The notes: generated by a model not told the origin, from the letters alone. Shown: positions 16,670 to 25,691, counted from the stretch's first letter. The stretch: DNA of 64,000 nt from Novosphingobium resinovorum (GCF_001742225.1 NZ_CP017075.1:248001-312000); one strand, 5' to 3'. A program made the numbers and translations.

Positions 16670-17209
16670 CTATTCCGCTTTCCAGCGCTTCAACCGGGCG
16701 CGGACTTCGGAGACGAGGTCCTCGAAGGCCGCGACCCGGGTGATGCCGTAACGCTCGGCGGTGATGTCGACGTTACCCTTGCGCCAGAAGCCGTCGGGGC
16801 ACAGCAGCACGATCCTGCCGCTGCGCCCGTGAAGGCCCAGTTCGAGCAGGCTGATCGGGCTCTGCGTGCCGGGTGCGAGGTACATGACGATCACGTCCGC
16901 GCTGTCGAGCGCGGAAAGCTCCCATTCGACCTGCTGGCGGAAATGCGGCTCTTCGGCCACGGGTTTCCACGCAGGGTCCCAGTCCGGGCGGCGCGGGTTG
17001 AGGAGGATCGCGGGCTGGTCGGCGAGCGCGGCGATCAGGTCCGCCTGCCAGTCCCGCGCGACGCCCATCTCGATGCTGCCGCCGAGGAATACGCGCGGCC
17101 GGTCATGCGAGGACGGTAGCGGCGTGGGCGATACGATGACTTCGGCGGCGAGAGCAGGCGAGGAAGCGAGCGGCAGGGCCATGAGCGCGGCGGCGACGCT
17201 TTTCAGCAC
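16670..17209 (-). CDS. Nucleoside 2-deoxyribosyltransferase-like protein with export signal
   Basis: A 179-residue protein from a GTG just after the gloB stop. Residues 1-22 (MLKSVAAALMALPLASSPAL then AA) look like a cleavable signal peptide. The body starts RPRVFLGGSIEMG, the nucleotide-binding strand and loop of PF15891-type deoxyribosyltransferase domains, continues with WELSALDSADVIVMYL and ISLLELGLHGRSGRIV, which carries the Glu in a position typical of the catalytic residue. Such domains are normally cytosolic, so the apparent export signal is unusual. Substrate unknown. Confidence 0.72.
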   Translation of the reverse strand: MLKSVAAALMALPLASSPALAAEVIVSPTPLPSSHDRPRVFLGGSIEMGVARDWQADLIAALADQPAILLNPRRPDWDPAWKPVAEEPHFRQQVEWELSALDSADVIVMYLAPGTQSPISLLELGLHGRSGRIVLLCPDGFWRKGNVDITAERYGITRVAAFEDLVSEVRARLKRWKAE

Positions 17210-17211
17210 GG

Positions 17212-17973
17212 TCAGAACGAATCCTTCGCACTGCGCAGCGCTGCGAACGTCGCCACCGCGTCGCCGGAATGTTCCCAGCGCTTCTGGAGGGCGGGGTCGT
17301 CGGCGCGCAGGAAGGGATTGGTGCGCAGTTCCCGCTCCAGCTTGGTCGGCACCGTCGGCAGGCCCTTGTCGCAGCGGCGGGTGATTTCCTCGGCGTAGGC
17401 CTGGAGGTCGGCGTTGTCGGGATCGGCATGGAGCGCGAAGCGGGCGTTCGACGCCGTATATTCGTGCGCGCAGTAGATCATCGTCTCGCCGGGCAGGGCC
17501 TTGAGGCGCTTGAGCGACGCCCAGAACTGCTCGGGGTTGCCTTCGAACATCCGGCCGCAGCCGAGCGCGAACAGGGCGTCGCCGACGAAGGCGATGCACG
17601 ATCCGGGCAAGTGGTAGGCGATGTGGCCATTGGTATGCCCGCCGACGTCGATCACGAAAGCCTGCCGGTCGCCGATGGTGACGATGTCGCCCTGACCGAC
17701 AGTGCGATCGACCGCCTCGATCTTGTCCGCGTCCCCGGCCGGAGCGGTTACGCGGCAGCCGGTGACCGCCTTGATCGCGGCATTGCCGCCTGCGTGATCC
17801 GGGTGCCAGTGGGTGTTCCAGATCTGGGTGATCTGCCAGCCCTTCCGGCCCGCCTGTCGCAGATATTCATCGGCGTCAGGGGTGTCGATGCAGACGGTTT
17901 CCTGGCTCACCGGATCGTGCAGCAGGTAGCCGTAGTTGTCGGACAGGCAGGGGAACTGGTGGACTTCGAGCAT
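17212..17973 (-). CDS. gloB: Hydroxyacylglutathione hydrolase (glyoxalase II)
   Basis: A 253-residue metallo-beta-lactamase-fold enzyme that hydrolyses S-D-lactoylglutathione, the second step of methylglyoxal detoxification. THWHPDHAGGN near residue 55 gives the binuclear metal site (THxHxDH), and GHTNGHIAYHL and GDALFALGCGRMFEG are typical of GloB. Length fits. The start is MLEVHQFPCLSDN with GGAGAG upstream; a longer frame was rejected. The next gene begins 3 bp after the stop. Confidence 0.95.
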   Translation of the reverse strand: MLEVHQFPCLSDNYGYLLHDPVSQETVCIDTPDADEYLRQAGRKGWQITQIWNTHWHPDHAGGNAAIKAVTGCRVTAPAGDADKIEAVDRTVGQGDIVTIGDRQAFVIDVGGHTNGHIAYHLPGSCIAFVGDALFALGCGRMFEGNPEQFWASLKRLKALPGETMIYCAHEYTASNARFALHADPDNADLQAYAEEITRRCDKGLPTVPTKLERELRTNPFLRADDPALQKRWEHSGDAVATFAALRSAKDSF

Positions 17974-18019
17974 GGCACTCTCCTTGCGAGGGCTATCCTT
18001 GCGAGAGCGATGTAGGTCC

Positions 18020-18421
18020 TCAGTCGGGCTCTGGAAAGGGCAGGGAGAGCTGCCAACTGACGCCGTGCACATCGCTGAGCCACGTGAACAGAGCCGCGAA
18101 CTCGTAGCCGTCCAGCGGCATCATCACCTTGCCGCCTTCGCCCAGGACTTTCGCGGCGTGGCGAAGCTGCGCCTCGTCCTCGCAATCGACGAAGATCGAG
18201 GTCGCGGGGGTGAAGGTGAAGGCGTGCGGGATCGGGCTGTCGAACACCCGCCACTCGGTGCCGCCGAGCGTGAAGCGCGCGGAGGAGAGCTTACCCTGCG
18301 CCTCGCCGCCGGAGTGGCGCTCCAGTTCCGTAACCTTGATGTGATCGGGAAACGCACGCTTCCACAGGATCAACGCTTCCTGCGCATCGCCCTGGAACAT
18401 GAGGAAGGGAGTGGCTTGCAT
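18020..18421 (-). CDS. VOC family protein (PhnB-like)
   Basis: A 133-residue protein starting MQATPFLMFQGDAQEAL, with the paired beta-alpha-beta modules of the vicinal oxygen chelate fold. HSGGEAQGKLSSARFTLGG and PATSIFVDCEDEAQL are typical of the PhnB/3-demethylubiquinone methyltransferase-like subgroup. Exact reaction unknown. It ends about 47 bp before gloB and could be co-transcribed. A longer in-frame start reaches into the rpsA terminator and was rejected. Confidence 0.85.
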   Translation of the reverse strand: MQATPFLMFQGDAQEALILWKRAFPDHIKVTELERHSGGEAQGKLSSARFTLGGTEWRVFDSPIPHAFTFTPATSIFVDCEDEAQLRHAAKVLGEGGKVMMPLDGYEFAALFTWLSDVHGVSWQLSLPFPEPD

Positions 18422-18486
18422 GGTTTTCGATCCTTGCCCGGCTCGCAGAAACAAAGCGGGCGGGGCATCGCGGTTCCCCAAAAGCA

Positions 18487-18518
18487 AAAGCCCGCCCGGA
18501 TCGCTCCGGGCGGGCTTT
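18487..18518. terminator. Bidirectional intrinsic terminator after rpsA
   Basis: AAAGCCCGCCCGGA, four bases, TCCGGGCGGGCTTT: 14-base perfect stem with A/T flanks on both sides. It ends the minus-strand rpsA transcript. Confidence 0.9.
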
Positions 18519-18553
18519 CACTGTTTCAGCTTCGATGAAGCCGAAGACCGTTC

Positions 18554-20266
18554 TTACGAACGCGCCTTCAGGGCCTCGCCGAGGATGTCGCCGAGCGAAG
18601 CGCCCGAGTCCGACGAACCGTACTGCTCGACTGCTTCCTTCTCTTCGGCCAGCTGGCGGGCCTTGACCGAGAAGTTCGGCTTCTTGGAACGGTCGAAACC
18701 GGTGACCATGGCGTCCAGCTTCTGGCCGACCTGGAAGCGGTCGGGGCGCTGCTCGTCGCGGTCGCGGCCGAGGTCCGAACGCTTGATGAAGCCGGTGGCG
18801 CCATCGTCGCCAGCCTGGACTTCCAGGCCGCCGTCGCGAACTTCGAGAACGGTGACGGTGACGACCTGGCCGCGGCGCAGGTTGCCCTCAGCCGAGGAAC
18901 CGGTGCCGCCGGCAGCCGGAGCACCACGCTCAAGCTGCTTCATGCCGAGCGAGATGCGCTCCTTCTCGACATCGACGTCGAGAACCACGGCCGAGACCTG
19001 CTCGCCCTTGCGGTGCAGAGCCAGCGCGTCTTCGCCCGAGATGCCCCATGCGATGTCCGACATGTGGACCATGCCGTCCACGTCGCCATCGAGGCCGATG
19101 AACAGACCGAATTCGGTCGCGTTCTTGACTTCGCCTTCGACCTGCGAGCCGACCGGGTGACGCTCTGCGAACGCTTCCCAGGGGTTCTGCTGGGCCTGCT
19201 TCAGGCCGAGCGAGATGCGGCGCTTGTCCGAATCGACTTCGAGAACGACCACTTCGACTTCCTGCGAGGTCGAGACGATCTTGCCCGGGTGGACGTTCTT
19301 CTTGGTCCAGGACATTTCCGAAACGTGGACGAGGCCCTCGATCCCGGCTTCCAGCTCCACGAAGGCGCCGTATTCGGTGATGTTGGTGACCGTGCCCTGC
19401 AGCTTCGCGCCGACCGGGTACTTGACGCCAGCGCCTTCCCACGGATCGCTTTCCAGCTGCTTCATGCCGAGGCTGATGCGCTGGGTTTCGCTGTTGATGC
19501 GGATGATCTGCACCTTCACGGTGTCGCCGATGGCTATCACTTCGCTCGGGTGGTTGACGCGCTTGTAGCTCATGTCGGTGACATGGAGCAGGCCGTCGAT
19601 GCCGCCGAGGTCAACGAACGCACCGTAGTCGGTGATGTTCTTGACGACGCCGTCGATGACCTGGCCTTCGCTCAGCTTGTCGATCAGCTCGCTGCGCTGT
19701 TCGGCGCGGGTCTCTTCGAGGACGGCGCGGCGCGACACGACGATGTTGCCACGGCGACGGTCCATCTTGAGGATCTGGAAGGGCTGCGGCACGTCCATCA
19801 GCGGGGTGACGTCGCGCACGGGGCGGATGTCGACCTGCGAGCCGGGGAGGAATGCAACGGCGCCGTCGAGGTCGACGGTGAAGCCGCCCTTGACGCGGCC
19901 GAAGATCACGCCTTCGACGCGCTTGCCTTCGCCGAACTCGCTTTCCAGCTTGTCCCAGGCGGCTTCGCGGCGTGCACGGTCGCGCGACAGCATCGCTTCG
20001 CCGTCGGCGTTCTCGACGCGATCGACGTAAACTTCGACTTCGTCACCGACCTTCAGGCCGTGGTCGTCTTCGCCACGAGCGAACTCGCGCAGCGACACGC
20101 GGCCTTCGCTCTTGAGGCCCACGTCGATGACGGCCTTGTCGTTCTCGATCGCGGTGACGGTGCCCTTGACGACGCGGCCTTCGAAGCCGTCGTCAGCGAC
20201 GCCGCCGAGCTGCTCGTCGAGCATCTTCGCGAAATCGTCGCGGGTCGGATTGGCAACAGATGCCAT
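18554..20266 (-). CDS. rpsA: 30S ribosomal protein S1
   Basis: A 570-residue protein, normal length, built of six S1 (OB-fold) repeats; the later ones recur as DYGAFVDL, EYGAFVEL, EFGLFIGL and RISLGMKQLE. It delivers structured mRNAs to the ribosome. The start MASVANPTRDDF matches the alphaproteobacterial S1 N-terminus. Its leader can fold into competing GGCGG/CCGCC and CCGGC/GCCGG hairpins (20293-20317) and may carry translational feedback. It normally follows cmk, but here ~2.4 kb of other genes separates them. Confidence 0.97.
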   Translation of the reverse strand: MASVANPTRDDFAKMLDEQLGGVADDGFEGRVVKGTVTAIENDKAVIDVGLKSEGRVSLREFARGEDDHGLKVGDEVEVYVDRVENADGEAMLSRDRARREAAWDKLESEFGEGKRVEGVIFGRVKGGFTVDLDGAVAFLPGSQVDIRPVRDVTPLMDVPQPFQILKMDRRRGNIVVSRRAVLEETRAEQRSELIDKLSEGQVIDGVVKNITDYGAFVDLGGIDGLLHVTDMSYKRVNHPSEVIAIGDTVKVQIIRINSETQRISLGMKQLESDPWEGAGVKYPVGAKLQGTVTNITEYGAFVELEAGIEGLVHVSEMSWTKKNVHPGKIVSTSQEVEVVVLEVDSDKRRISLGLKQAQQNPWEAFAERHPVGSQVEGEVKNATEFGLFIGLDGDVDGMVHMSDIAWGISGEDALALHRKGEQVSAVVLDVDVEKERISLGMKQLERGAPAAGGTGSSAEGNLRRGQVVTVTVLEVRDGGLEVQAGDDGATGFIKRSDLGRDRDEQRPDRFQVGQKLDAMVTGFDRSKKPNFSVKARQLAEEKEAVEQYGSSDSGASLGDILGEALKARS

Positions 20267-20450
20267 CAACACATTTCCTTCGTTCGATTTTTCCGGCCTG
20301 GCGGTTGTATCCGCCGGTCTTTTCTCCGCTGCCTGCACCATGCAGGAAAACGGGCCAAAGGGGCCGAACTGCCACGGCGGCCGGATGCCGTTCGCGGCGC
20401 CCCTGAGGCAGATGCCTTTCGGGACCCGGGGCCATTACGCGCGAGGGGGC

Positions 20451-20476
20451 GGAAATGCAAGGGATTTGGCATTTCC
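20451..20476. terminator. Inverted repeat downstream of the 84-residue gene
   Basis: GGAAATGC, ten bases, GCATTTCC: perfect 8-base arms. It lies just past the stop of the minus-strand gene at 20524-20778; no clear T-tract. Confidence 0.35.
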
Positions 20477-20523
20477 CGTGACATCGACGGCCCCGCAACG
20501 ACCACGGTGCGCAAGCGGCGGCG

Positions 20524-20778
20524 TCACACGTGTCCGGGACCTATGTGCTGGCCTTCACCGACCTCGTCGGCTTCGAGCGCGAACTGCAGGACGATGGCAG
20601 TATCAAGCTTGTCGAGCGGGGTCAGTTTGGCATCGCGTTTTTCGGCCGAGATGGCTTCTGCCTCCCAGGCTTTCGCTGCAGCCATCGCGATACCCCGGCG
20701 GTTTTCGAGCGGCTCGCTGAGGGCTTTCGCGCGCTGCAGCGCTTCTTGCTCTCTGCAGAAAGTTGCTGACATGCGCAT
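20524..20778 (-). CDS. Small protein of unknown function, 84 residues
   Basis: Starts MRMSATFCREQEALQRAKAL, with GGGAG eight bases upstream. A charged N-terminal helix (about 7-45, rich in Glu, Arg, Ala) leads to LTPLDKLDTAIVLQFALEAD. The composition looks coding and the ribosome site is good, but I do not recognise a family. It sits in the insert between cmk and rpsA. Confidence 0.6.
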   Translation of the reverse strand: MRMSATFCREQEALQRAKALSEPLENRRGIAMAAAKAWEAEAISAEKRDAKLTPLDKLDTAIVLQFALEADEVGEGQHIGPGHV

Positions 20779-20790
20779 TTTGTTGCTCCC

Positions 20791-20919
20791 TTAGCGCTTC
20801 ATGTTTTGAAGACCGGCGACCACGCCCGGCTTTTCGGTCGGCTTCGACGCGTTGGTCTTCGGCTTTGCCGCCTTGGGCTTGCGGACTTCGCGGTTCGATT
20901 TTTTCTGCGACTTGGCCAT
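20791..20919 (-). CDS. Small basic protein, 42 residues
   Basis: MAKSQKKSNREVRKPKAAKP and onward: Lys-rich, without hydrophobic core, preceded by AGGAAG. Similar short MAK..K.SNRE proteins recur in proteobacterial genomes as I recall, always without known function. It is probably disordered and may bind nucleic acid or ribosomes (inference). It lies 12 bp upstream of the 84-residue gene on the same strand. Confidence 0.65.
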   Translation of the reverse strand: MAKSQKKSNREVRKPKAAKPKTNASKPTEKPGVVAGLQNMKR

Positions 20920-20956
20920 GTTCGTTCTTCCTGTGCTGGTTCGATGGAGCGCGCCG

Positions 20957-21859
20957 TCAGGCGGCGACGACGTCCGGCAGGCTCGAAAATGCGGCTGCCG
21001 GACGGTAGATATTTGCCGCTTCCGAGCACAGATGGCGTTCGAGCAGCGAGAGAATCGTGGTGTCGGTCTCCGCGTCGAACTTGCGCGCGAACAGGTCTGG
21101 GCTTGCCCGCAAGCGGTCGATGTCGCGTTCGTCGTAATTGCGCGGGCGCAGCTTGATGTCACCATCGGGGACCCAGTCTATCATCCGCAGATCGTCGTTC
21201 ATGACGATGCCGTGGTCGCCGCCGTTCATCATCACGGTCTGGAAGAAGGCTTCGTCCGCGATAAAACTGTTGCGATAGAATGTCTTGAACGAGTCGGCTC
21301 GCCGATCATGGCAGACATATTCGCAGAAGCTGCGGGTCACGGCCTTCCACTGAGTGCCGATGAAGGGGGTGCTGCCCGCGGGGTAGGGGCGGGCGGCTCC
21401 CGGCGTCAGCTTGCCATGCTCTTCGGTGAACCGATGGCTGATGCGATTCAGGGTGTCGGGCCGTTCCTGGCGCTGATCGAGCGCGCGGATGAACTGCCTG
21501 CCCGGATTGGCTGCAAAGAATTGACGGATGTAGTTCTGGCTTTTGAGAGGAAAGTCCTGGCCGGACAGGTTTATGTAATGTGTCCAGCGACCGTCCATTT
21601 CGAGGAGACGAGCCATTCCGCGCAGTTCCGCATCGACGAGGCTGTAGCCACCCCACAGCGCATTTTGGGGGTCGAGGATTGCGACCCCCTGATAGGGCTG
21701 CAGAAAGGACGCAATGTCATTCGCAAGGGCCTCGCCTGAGCTTTTGTCGACATGGATGACGTATTGATTTCCCGCTTGATAGATGGCCTCGAATAGCCGC
21801 TTGAACTGTGCCGGATAGCGGTGAACGAGCAGGAAATAAGCAATCATGCGGTTGTCCAT
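20957..21859 (-). CDS. GT14-type (core-2/I-branching) beta-1,6-N-acetylglucosaminyltransferase-like protein
   Basis: A 300-residue protein beginning MDNRMIAYFLLVHRYPAQFK, close to the opening of bacterial Branch (GT14) enzymes. VIHVDKSSG (about 31-39), the central NLSGQDFPLKSQNYI (about 110-124) and ADEAFFQTVMMN (about 220-231, DE motif) are family hallmarks. It probably transfers a sugar to a surface glycan. The start may be 21859 or 21847; both lack a strong ribosome site. Codon use and GC look lower than the neighbours, suggesting acquisition. Confidence 0.82.
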   Translation of the reverse strand: MDNRMIAYFLLVHRYPAQFKRLFEAIYQAGNQYVIHVDKSSGEALANDIASFLQPYQGVAILDPQNALWGGYSLVDAELRGMARLLEMDGRWTHYINLSGQDFPLKSQNYIRQFFAANPGRQFIRALDQRQERPDTLNRISHRFTEEHGKLTPGAARPYPAGSTPFIGTQWKAVTRSFCEYVCHDRRADSFKTFYRNSFIADEAFFQTVMMNGGDHGIVMNDDLRMIDWVPDGDIKLRPRNYDERDIDRLRASPDLFARKFDAETDTTILSLLERHLCSEAANIYRPAAAFSSLPDVVAA

Positions 21860-22179
21860 TTCGAGCCGCGCATGACTGGCTGTCAAAATCCAGGCAATGG
21901 CGGCAACGTTTCCTGTCTCAGGAAAGCCGATCGAAAAGTATTTTTGATCGTGAAGAGACACCGCTGGACAGGGTTGCGACGAAATAAATTGCAACAGCGT
22001 GGCGAATACATGGCTATTCGCTGGAGATATTACAAGGTTTCCCGAAGGCGATGGTTTCACTCGATCAGGAGCAGCGCTCACGGGGCAGGGCGGGAAATTC
22101 CGTTTCTCGCGCAATGGGGCCGCCAACATCGCTGGCTGAATTTTTTCATGCCGCTATCATGTCGTTCGGGAGAAAAGAG
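21860..22179. other. Non-coding divergent region upstream of the glycosyltransferase
   Basis: About 320 bases, AT-richer than the flanks, between two divergent starts. The glycosyltransferase frame stays open to 22129, but nothing resembling the family is encoded there. I see no RNA gene or repeat; promoters for both genes are expected here. Confidence 0.5.
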
Positions 22180-22683
22180 ATGTCCGAACGGCTCGTGTGC
22201 CATCTGGCGCAATATGCGGCGTATCACCGCGACCGGCGCAATGTCATGACGCACATGATCGGCATTCCGATGATCGTGCTGGCGGTCGAGGTGCTGCTGG
22301 CGCGGCCCCGGATCGAGATCGCCGGCATCGGCCTTGCAGCCGTCGACTTCGCCATCGTCGCGGTGTGCTGCTTCTACTTCACGCTGGACCGCAGGCTGGC
22401 CTGCGGCATGGCGGCGGTGCTTGCGGTGGGCAAGGTGATCGGCGGCAAGCTGGCCGAGCAGGATACCGCGACCTGGCTGGGCTGGGGGTTAAGCCTGTTC
22501 GTGGTGGGCTGGCTGTTCCAGCTGCTCGGCCACAAGTGGGAGGGGCGCAAGCCCGCTTTCCTCGACGACGTGCGCGGTCTGCTGATCGGCCCGCTGTTCG
22601 TGCTGGCCGAGGCGGTGTTCCACTTCGGCAGGCGGCTCGAACTGCGCGAAGCAATCGAAAGGCGGCTCGCTCAGGCCGACTGA
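22180..22683 (+). CDS. Mpo1-like (DUF962) membrane protein
   Basis: A 167-residue protein opening MSERLVCHLAQYAAYHRDRR. Histidines in AQYAAYHRDRRN and GHKWEGRKPAFLDD match the Mpo1/DUF962 metal-site pattern. Four hydrophobic segments run through about 30-140. In yeast, Mpo1 is a dioxygenase acting on 2-hydroxy fatty acids; sphingomonads have sphingolipids with 2-hydroxy acyl chains, so a lipid role is plausible but inferred. GGGAG precedes the chosen start. The 3' end overlaps the convergent cmk end by 13 bp. Confidence 0.82.
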   Translation: MSERLVCHLAQYAAYHRDRRNVMTHMIGIPMIVLAVEVLLARPRIEIAGIGLAAVDFAIVAVCCFYFTLDRRLACGMAAVLAVGKVIGGKLAEQDTATWLGWGLSLFVVGWLFQLLGHKWEGRKPAFLDDVRGLLIGPLFVLAEAVFHFGRRLELREAIERRLAQAD

Positions 22684-23297
22684 ACGAGCGCGTCCACGGC
22701 GGCGATGGCGGCGGCGATTGCTTCCTCGCGCTTGAGGGTGGAGGTGTCGATCAGCAGCGCATCGGCGGCGGCGGCCAGCGGGGCGTCCTTGCGGCCCTTG
22801 TCGCGGGCGTCGCGGGCGGCGAGGTCGGCGGCGATCTCTTCCAGCGAAGCGTCGCGGCCATGCGCCTGCATCTCAAGGAAGCGCCGCTGCGCGCGGGCCT
22901 CCACCGAGGCGACGACGAACAGCTTGGCCTCGGCCTCCGGCGCGATGACAGTGCCGATGTCACGCCCGTCGAGCACGGCGCCGCCGGGCTGGGTGGCGAA
23001 GCTGCGCTGCCGTTCGAACAGGGCCTGGCGTACGGCCGGGTGGATCGAAACGCGGCTGGCGAGGCCGCCGGTCGCCTCGGAGCGCAGTTCGGGATCGGAG
23101 AGCAGTTCGGGCGCGAACGTGCAGGCGGCCAGCGCATCTTCGGGATCGTCAGGGTCGCCGCCGCTCAACGCGCATTGGTGGCCGACCGCGCGATAGAGAA
23201 GCCCGGTGTCGAGATGCGGCAGGTGGAAGTGCGCCGCCAGCGCCTTGGCGATCGTGCCTTTGCCCGAGGCGGTCGGTCCGTCGACGGCGATGATCAT
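22671..23297 (-). CDS. cmk: Cytidylate kinase
   Basis: A 208-residue kinase making CDP from CMP. The P-loop is GPTASGKGT (7-15), followed by [10 protein letters not shown] for CMP binding and [13 protein letters not shown] for the catalytic arginine region; [13 protein letters not shown] is the lid. Its start overlaps the aroA stop by four bases, the usual aroA-cmk arrangement. rpsA, which normally follows directly, is displaced by the insert. Confidence 0.96.
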   Translation of the reverse strand: MIIAVDGPTASGKGTIAKALAAHFHLPHLDTGLLYRAVGHQCALSGGDPDDPEDALAACTFAPELLSDPELRSEATGGLASRVSIHPAVRQALFERQRSFATQPGGAVLDGRDIGTVIAPEAEAKLFVVASVEARAQRRFLEMQAHGRDASLEEIAADLAARDARDKGRKDAPLAAAADALLIDTSTLKREEAIAAAIAAVDALVQSA

Positions 23298-24631
23298 GCG
23301 GTCAGGCCCTCCAGCATGGTTTCGAATACGGGGAAGCTGGTGGCGATCGGGCGCACGTCGTCCACTTCGACGCCTGCGCGGCTGGCAAGGCCGGCGACCG
23401 CCATCGACATGGCGATGCGGTGGTCGAGGTGCGTGGCGATGGTGCCGTTGGTGCCGACCAGCGGCTCGCCGCCGGTGCCGGTGATGATCAGGCCGTCCTC
23501 GGTCTCGCGCACCGTGGCGCCAGCGGCGGCGAGGGCGGTCGCCATGACGGAGATGCGGTCCGATTCCTTGACGCGCAGTTCCTCGAGGCCCGTGGTGGTG
23601 GTGACGCCCTCGGCCAGCGCGGCGGCGACGAACAGGACGGGGAACTCGTCGACCATGGCGGGCACGATCGCGGGATCGACATCGATGCCCTTGAGCGCGG
23701 AGTGCCTGACCAGCAAATCGGCGACCGGTTCGCCGCCGACCTCGCGCGGATTCACTTCCTCGATGGACCCGCCCATCTGGCGCAACACTTCGACGATCCC
23801 GGCGCGGGTGGGGTTGAGGCCGACGTTCTCGATTAGCACTTCGCTGCCCGGGATCACCAGAGCGGCGACGATGAAGAAGGCGGCGGACGAAGGATCGCCC
23901 GGAACCTCGATGGTCTGCGGCTCCAGTTCGGCCTCGCCCCGGATCGAAATAACCCGCGCGCCGTCGGCATCGGTCTCGACGGTGAGGTCGGCGCCGAATC
24001 CGCGCAGCATCCGCTCGGAGTGGTCGCGGGTGGGCACCGGCTCGATGACGGTGGTGATGCCGGGCGTGTTGAGGCCGGCCAGCAGGATCGCGCTCTTTAC
24101 CTGTGCCGAGGCCATCGGCAGGCGGTAGCGGATCGGCACCGCCGGGCTGGCGCCCTTGAGGATAAGGGGCAGGCGGCCGCCTTCCGATGCCTCGAAGCTG
24201 GCGCCCATCTCGGAAAGCGGATCGATCACGCGGCCCATCGGGCGCTTGGAGAGCGAGCCGTCGCCGATGAAGGTCGCGGTGATCGGGTGGCTGGCGACGA
24301 GGCCCATCAAGAGGCGCGTCGACGTGCCCGAATTGCCCATGTCAAGCGGCGCTTCGGGCTGGAGCAGCGCACCCACGCCGACGCCGTTGACGGTCCAGGC
24401 GCCTTCCCCGGTGCGCGTCACGGTGGCGCCCATCGCGCGCATCGCGGCGGCGGTGGAAAGCACGTCCTCGCCTTCGAGCAGGCCGGTCACTTTCGTCTCG
24501 CCCACTGCCAGCGCGCCCAGCATGATCGAGCGATGGCTGATCGACTTGTCGCCCGGAACCCGGATTCGCCCTTTGAGCGGCCCGGTCGGCAGGAAGCGGC
24601 GGGGGCGCATGTTCAGGGTGTCGTGGCTCAC
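23294..24631 (-). CDS. aroA: 3-phosphoshikimate 1-carboxyvinyltransferase (EPSP synthase)
   Basis: A 445-residue shikimate-pathway enzyme joining PEP and shikimate 3-phosphate. [16 protein letters not shown] (about 28-43) and [11 protein letters not shown] (about 97-107) are the substrate-binding hallmarks; ESDRISV and the C-terminal [12 protein letters not shown] complete the pattern. Gly-x-Ala at the PEP site (LGNAGTA in class I) reads GNSGTS here, closer to class II enzymes. The start is a GTG giving MSHDTL; an ATG seven codons later is possible. Confidence 0.95.
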   Translation of the reverse strand: MSHDTLNMRPRRFLPTGPLKGRIRVPGDKSISHRSIMLGALAVGETKVTGLLEGEDVLSTAAAMRAMGATVTRTGEGAWTVNGVGVGALLQPEAPLDMGNSGTSTRLLMGLVASHPITATFIGDGSLSKRPMGRVIDPLSEMGASFEASEGGRLPLILKGASPAVPIRYRLPMASAQVKSAILLAGLNTPGITTVIEPVPTRDHSERMLRGFGADLTVETDADGARVISIRGEAELEPQTIEVPGDPSSAAFFIVAALVIPGSEVLIENVGLNPTRAGIVEVLRQMGGSIEEVNPREVGGEPVADLLVRHSALKGIDVDPAIVPAMVDEFPVLFVAAALAEGVTTTTGLEELRVKESDRISVMATALAAAGATVRETEDGLIITGTGGEPLVGTNGTIATHLDHRIAMSMAVAGLASRAGVEVDDVRPIATSFPVFETMLEGLTA

Positions 24632-24831
24632 GGGGTTGGACTTTCGAGGCTGGAATGCTGCAAAAACGGGGCGGCTTTTGACAGCGCCTGCCCGCTATGG
24701 CAAGGCGCGCGCCCTGATGCGGCCTTGCGCGCCTAATCTCGCGAGACTTGATTAAGTTCGCAGGCTTTCCCATCAAGACACGCAATTTACTTCGCCCGCG
24801 CCATCCGGAACGGGCCAGACGAGGACTTTCC

Positions 24832-25155
24832 ATGGCCAAGGCTGAATGGGGCGCCAAGCATGGCTGCCCGAAATGCGGCACCCGCTTCTACGACCTGGGC
24901 AAGGATGACCCGGTCACCTGCATCGAATGCGGCAACGAATGGACCCCCGAGCCGGTGCTCAAGTCCAAGCAGCCGATTCCCTACGAGGAAATCCAGAAGA
25001 AGAAGGAAGTCGTCGAGACCGAGGACGAGGATCTGGCCGAAGAGGATCTCGACATCGATGACGACGGCGATTCGCCGGACAACGATGTGGACCTCGGCGG
25101 CGACGACGATCTCGGCATCGGCGCCGGCGGCGACGACGAAGACCACGACAACTGA
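24832..25155 (+). CDS. TIGR02300 family protein
   Basis: A 107-residue protein. An N-terminal zinc ribbon (HGCPKCG at about 10-16 and CIECGNEW at about 30-37) precedes a very acidic tail of Glu/Asp runs. This architecture and the position next to aroA are typical of the alphaproteobacterial TIGR02300 family, function unknown. GAGGA precedes the ATG. An upstream in-frame ATG at 24748 gives a poor N-terminus. Confidence 0.9.
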   Translation: MAKAEWGAKHGCPKCGTRFYDLGKDDPVTCIECGNEWTPEPVLKSKQPIPYEEIQKKKEVVETEDEDLAEEDLDIDDDGDSPDNDVDLGGDDDLGIGAGGDDEDHDN

Positions 25156-25162
25156 TCTGACA

Positions 25163-25195
25163 CGGGGCTGGTCCGCTTTATAGCGAACCGGCCCC
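25163..25195 (+). terminator. Hairpin after the TIGR02300 gene
   Basis: GGGGCTGGTCCGC, seven bases, GCGAACCGGCCCC: long nearly perfect stem starting 8 bases after the stop. No T-tract follows. Confidence 0.5.
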
Positions 25196-25251
25196 GGCTG
25201 ATTCTGGGGTGCTTGTTCGGTGGCGCACGCTGCCGCGCTTTTGCTCCGCCA

Positions 25252-25337
25252 GTCATTCCCGCGAAGGCGGGAACCCATCTCCCGACGGCTCCTGTTGAAC
25301 CCGCATCAGTTGGGCCACCCGCCTTCGCGGGGATGAC
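25252..25337. repeat. MITE-like repeat, family D copy 1
   Basis: Ends GTCATTCCCGCGAAGGCGGG and CCGCCTTCGCGGGGATGAC are imperfect inverted repeats around a ~45-base centre. The copy at 61642-61732 has the same layout. The bases from 25338 to 25545, up to the tRNA gene, hold nothing else I can name. Confidence 0.75.
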
Positions 25338-25545
25338 GGGGGAGCAGGAGCGCAGGTGTGGTTTTGAACGGCGAGGCGGGCTTCAAAACTCGCTGCCGAA
25401 AAAAATCGACATCACGCAAATTTTCCTCTTGCCAAGTTTTCGGACCGCCCGTAGATGGCGGCCTCCCAAGCGGAGGCGCTTCTTCGAAACGCCGAAAACG
25501 AGGGAAACGGGTTGGTCCTCCCAGGGCTAACTTGCTGAAATGATT

Positions 25546-25621
25546 GGGGCCTTAGCTCAGCTGGGAGAGCGCCTGCATGGCATGCAGGAGGTCAGCGGTT
25601 CGATCCCGCTAGGCTCCACCA
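25546..25621 (+). tRNA. tRNA-Ala (anticodon GGC)
   Basis: Acceptor GGGGCCT pairs with AGGCTCC, a D arm contains GCTC...GAGC, the anticodon stem CCTGC/GCAGG encloses ATGGCAT with anticodon GGC, the T arm contains GGTTCGATCCC, and CCA is encoded. Confidence 0.98.
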
Positions 25622-25655
25622 TTTCGCTACATTGAAGTTTCGCATGATTGCGACA

Positions 25656-25691
25656 CGCTGGTTGACGAGGTTTCGTCCACTGGCGTTTTTT
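25656..25691 (+). terminator. Terminator after tRNA-Ala
   Basis: CGCTGGT and ACTGGCG pair with G-T wobbles around an 18-base loop (TGACGAGGTTTCGTCC), followed by six T. Closely similar to the next terminator 54 bp on. Confidence 0.7.

Noticed and set aside
16670..17599. Long form of the deoxyribosyltransferase-like frame running into gloB
   Set aside because: The extra N-terminal part is the Arg/Pro-rich shadow of gloB; the real protein starts at the GTG after the gloB stop.
19013..20794. 593-residue open frame antisense to rpsA
   Set aside because: Mirror of the S1 repeats; no ribosome site or recognisable fold.
22197..24128. 643-residue open frame opposite cmk and aroA
   Set aside because: Crosses two well-supported genes and the DUF962 gene in another frame; low-complexity Arg/Ser/Thr content.
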